Assembly (NCBI RefSeq): GCF_016107625.1
Contig: NZ_JABASV010000001.1
Span: forward strand, 124,001 to 188,000
Source: Vreelandella alkaliphila
GTDB lineage: Bacteria > Pseudomonadota > Gammaproteobacteria > Pseudomonadales > Halomonadaceae
Direction of reading: 5' to 3'
DNA: 64,000 nt
The notes below the pieces were generated by a model. The model did no database searches. It was not told the DNA's origin and worked only from the letters and a program-made list of their open reading frames with translations. A program made the translations under genes and the position numbers. This document shows, piece after piece, positions 60,625-64,000 of the stretch; positions within the stretch are counted from its first letter, which is position 1; each line of letters opens with the position of its first letter.

Positions 60625-60648
60625 CCTCCGGATCATTACTACCGGAGG
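60625..60648 (+). promoter_or_regulatory. Shine-Dalgarno-sequestering hairpin of the TPP riboswitch
   Basis: CCTCCGG (60625-60631) pairs perfectly with CCGGAGG (60642-60648), which includes the ribosome-binding site of tenA. This suggests translational OFF control, presumably when TPP is bound. Confidence 0.65.
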
Positions 60649-60652
60649 CACC

Positions 60653-63342
<2,690 letters not shown>

Positions 63343-63376
63343 CGTAGCACCTTGCTGAACAGCCTCGCTGACTAAC

Positions 63377-63422
63377 GTGGCCCTTGAATACAAAAGAAGC
63401 GCTATGAGACCTCAAGGGCCAC
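63377..63422. terminator. Inverted repeat between convergent thiC and the dehydrogenase gene
   Basis: GTGGCCCTTGA (63377-63387) and TCAAGGGCCAC (63412-63422) form an 11-bp stem with a 24-nt loop, followed by TTTC. The right arm lies inside the end of the dehydrogenase gene. Probably acts as a thiC terminator. Confidence 0.55.
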
Positions 63423-64000
63423 TTTCAACACGCCATCACGTTGGTGGGAGAACAGGTCATAAGCATCGACAATTTTCTCCAACGCATAGCGGTGCGTGAC
63501 CATAGGGCCAAGATCTAGTCGCCCTGCAGCAATGATGCTCATCAGCCTGCGCATTCGCTCTTTGCCGCCGGGACATAGCGACGTAATAATCTTGTGGTCA
63601 CCTAGCCCAGCACAGAAAGCGCCCAGCGGAATCGTCAGGTCTTCAGAGTAAACGCCCAGGCTTGAGAGCGTGCCGCCAGGTTTTAGCACCCGCAAGGCCG
63701 ATTCAAAGGTTTGCTGCAGGCCGAGTGCTTCAATGGCCGCATCCACACCGCGCCCGCCGGTCAGCTTTAGAATTTCCTCTACGACATCAACTTTGCGGAA
63801 ATCCAGCGTCACGTCAGCGCCCATCTGCTTGGCCATTGCCAAACGTTCATCAACACCGTCGACAGCAATAATCATCCCCGCCCCACGTAACCGCGCACCT
63901 GCTGTCGCACACAGTCCAATCGGGCCTTGCGCGAACACCACCACCGTGTCGCCAATATTGATACCCGCTTTTTCGGCACCCGCAAAGCCGGTCGACATGA
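63402..64000 (-). CDS. Zinc-dependent alcohol dehydrogenase, C-terminal part (runs off the right edge)
   Basis: About 199 residues of a medium-chain dehydrogenase. The Rossmann domain (VVVFAQGPIGLCATAGARLR, then AVDGVDERLAMAKQMGADVT) and the C-terminal lobe are present. The catalytic zinc domain lies outside the window. The segment MSTGFAGAEKAGINIGDTV is typical of the threonine/butanediol-dehydrogenase-like ADH group; the true start is not in view. Confidence 0.85.
   Translation of the reverse strand, partial: MSTGFAGAEKAGINIGDTVVVFAQGPIGLCATAGARLRGAGMIIAVDGVDERLAMAKQMGADVTLDFRKVDVVEEILKLTGGRGVDAAIEALGLQQTFESALRVLKPGGTLSSLGVYSEDLTIPLGAFCAGLGDHKIITSLCPGGKERMRRLMSIIAAGRLDLGPMVTHRYALEKIVDAYDLFSHQRDGVLKVALEVS

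Overview
The window reads as a contiguous chromosomal piece of a moderately GC-rich gammaproteobacterium, most likely a halomonad (Halomonas/Vreelandella). This is inferred from the gene set: PomAB-type Na+ stator genes, a TRAP gluconate system, opgGH, ohrR/ohr, and thiC with a TPP riboswitch. It is also inferred from overall codon style; no database search was possible. Most of it is ordinary core genome. Two parts are accessory and unusual.

Layout. 1-5.8 kb: a truncated LysM/L,D-transpeptidase gene, a PRC-barrel protein, an OsmC protein, the stator pair motA/motB, an EamA exporter and a MOSC protein. 5.9-10.7 kb: a complete gluconate operon on the minus strand (TRAP dctP-dctQ-dctM, gntK, gntR) with a perfect GntR-type palindrome in front of it. 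10.9-15.8 kb: ohrR/ohr, a YgeA-like racemase, a YghU-like GST and an apparently foreign Ntn-hydrolase. 16-25.8 kb: LpxR, YaeQ and LysE proteins, a fatty-acid degradation group (enoyl-CoA hydratase, 3-hydroxyacyl-CoA dehydrogenase, acyl-CoA ligase, acyl-CoA dehydrogenase) and an MFS exporter. 26-32.6 kb: a four-gene RbbA-type ABC exporter operon. 32.6-43 kb: cell-envelope genes (LpxL-like acyltransferase between two paralogous small membrane proteins, manC, an envelope sulfatase, opgG-opgH-fkbM).

43-51.2 kb is the best candidate for an undescribed system. It holds eight genes: a creatininase-family hydrolase, a GTP cyclohydrolase II fused to a decayed DHBP-synthase-like domain, a stand-alone RibD-type reductase, a flippase-like membrane protein, a glycosyltransferase-methyltransferase fusion, a PTPS/QueD-like protein with lost active-site residues, an MDR dehydrogenase and a CDP-alcohol phosphatidyltransferase. 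Together they suggest a pathway from GTP to a modified pyrimidine or pterin that is glycosylated or joined to a lipid.

53.2-60.3 kb is a decaying chromosomal integron. It has a truncated intI preceded by a LexA box, an attI-like core, and at least five recognisable attC sites. All cassette genes point away from intI: two toxin-antitoxin pairs, a CAP12-type TIR protein, an HNH-like protein and two membrane proteins. The array is broken up by IS1182 and IS110 relics. Right of it lie a TPP riboswitch with an enlarged P5 loop, tenA, thiC and the start of another dehydrogenase gene that runs off the window.
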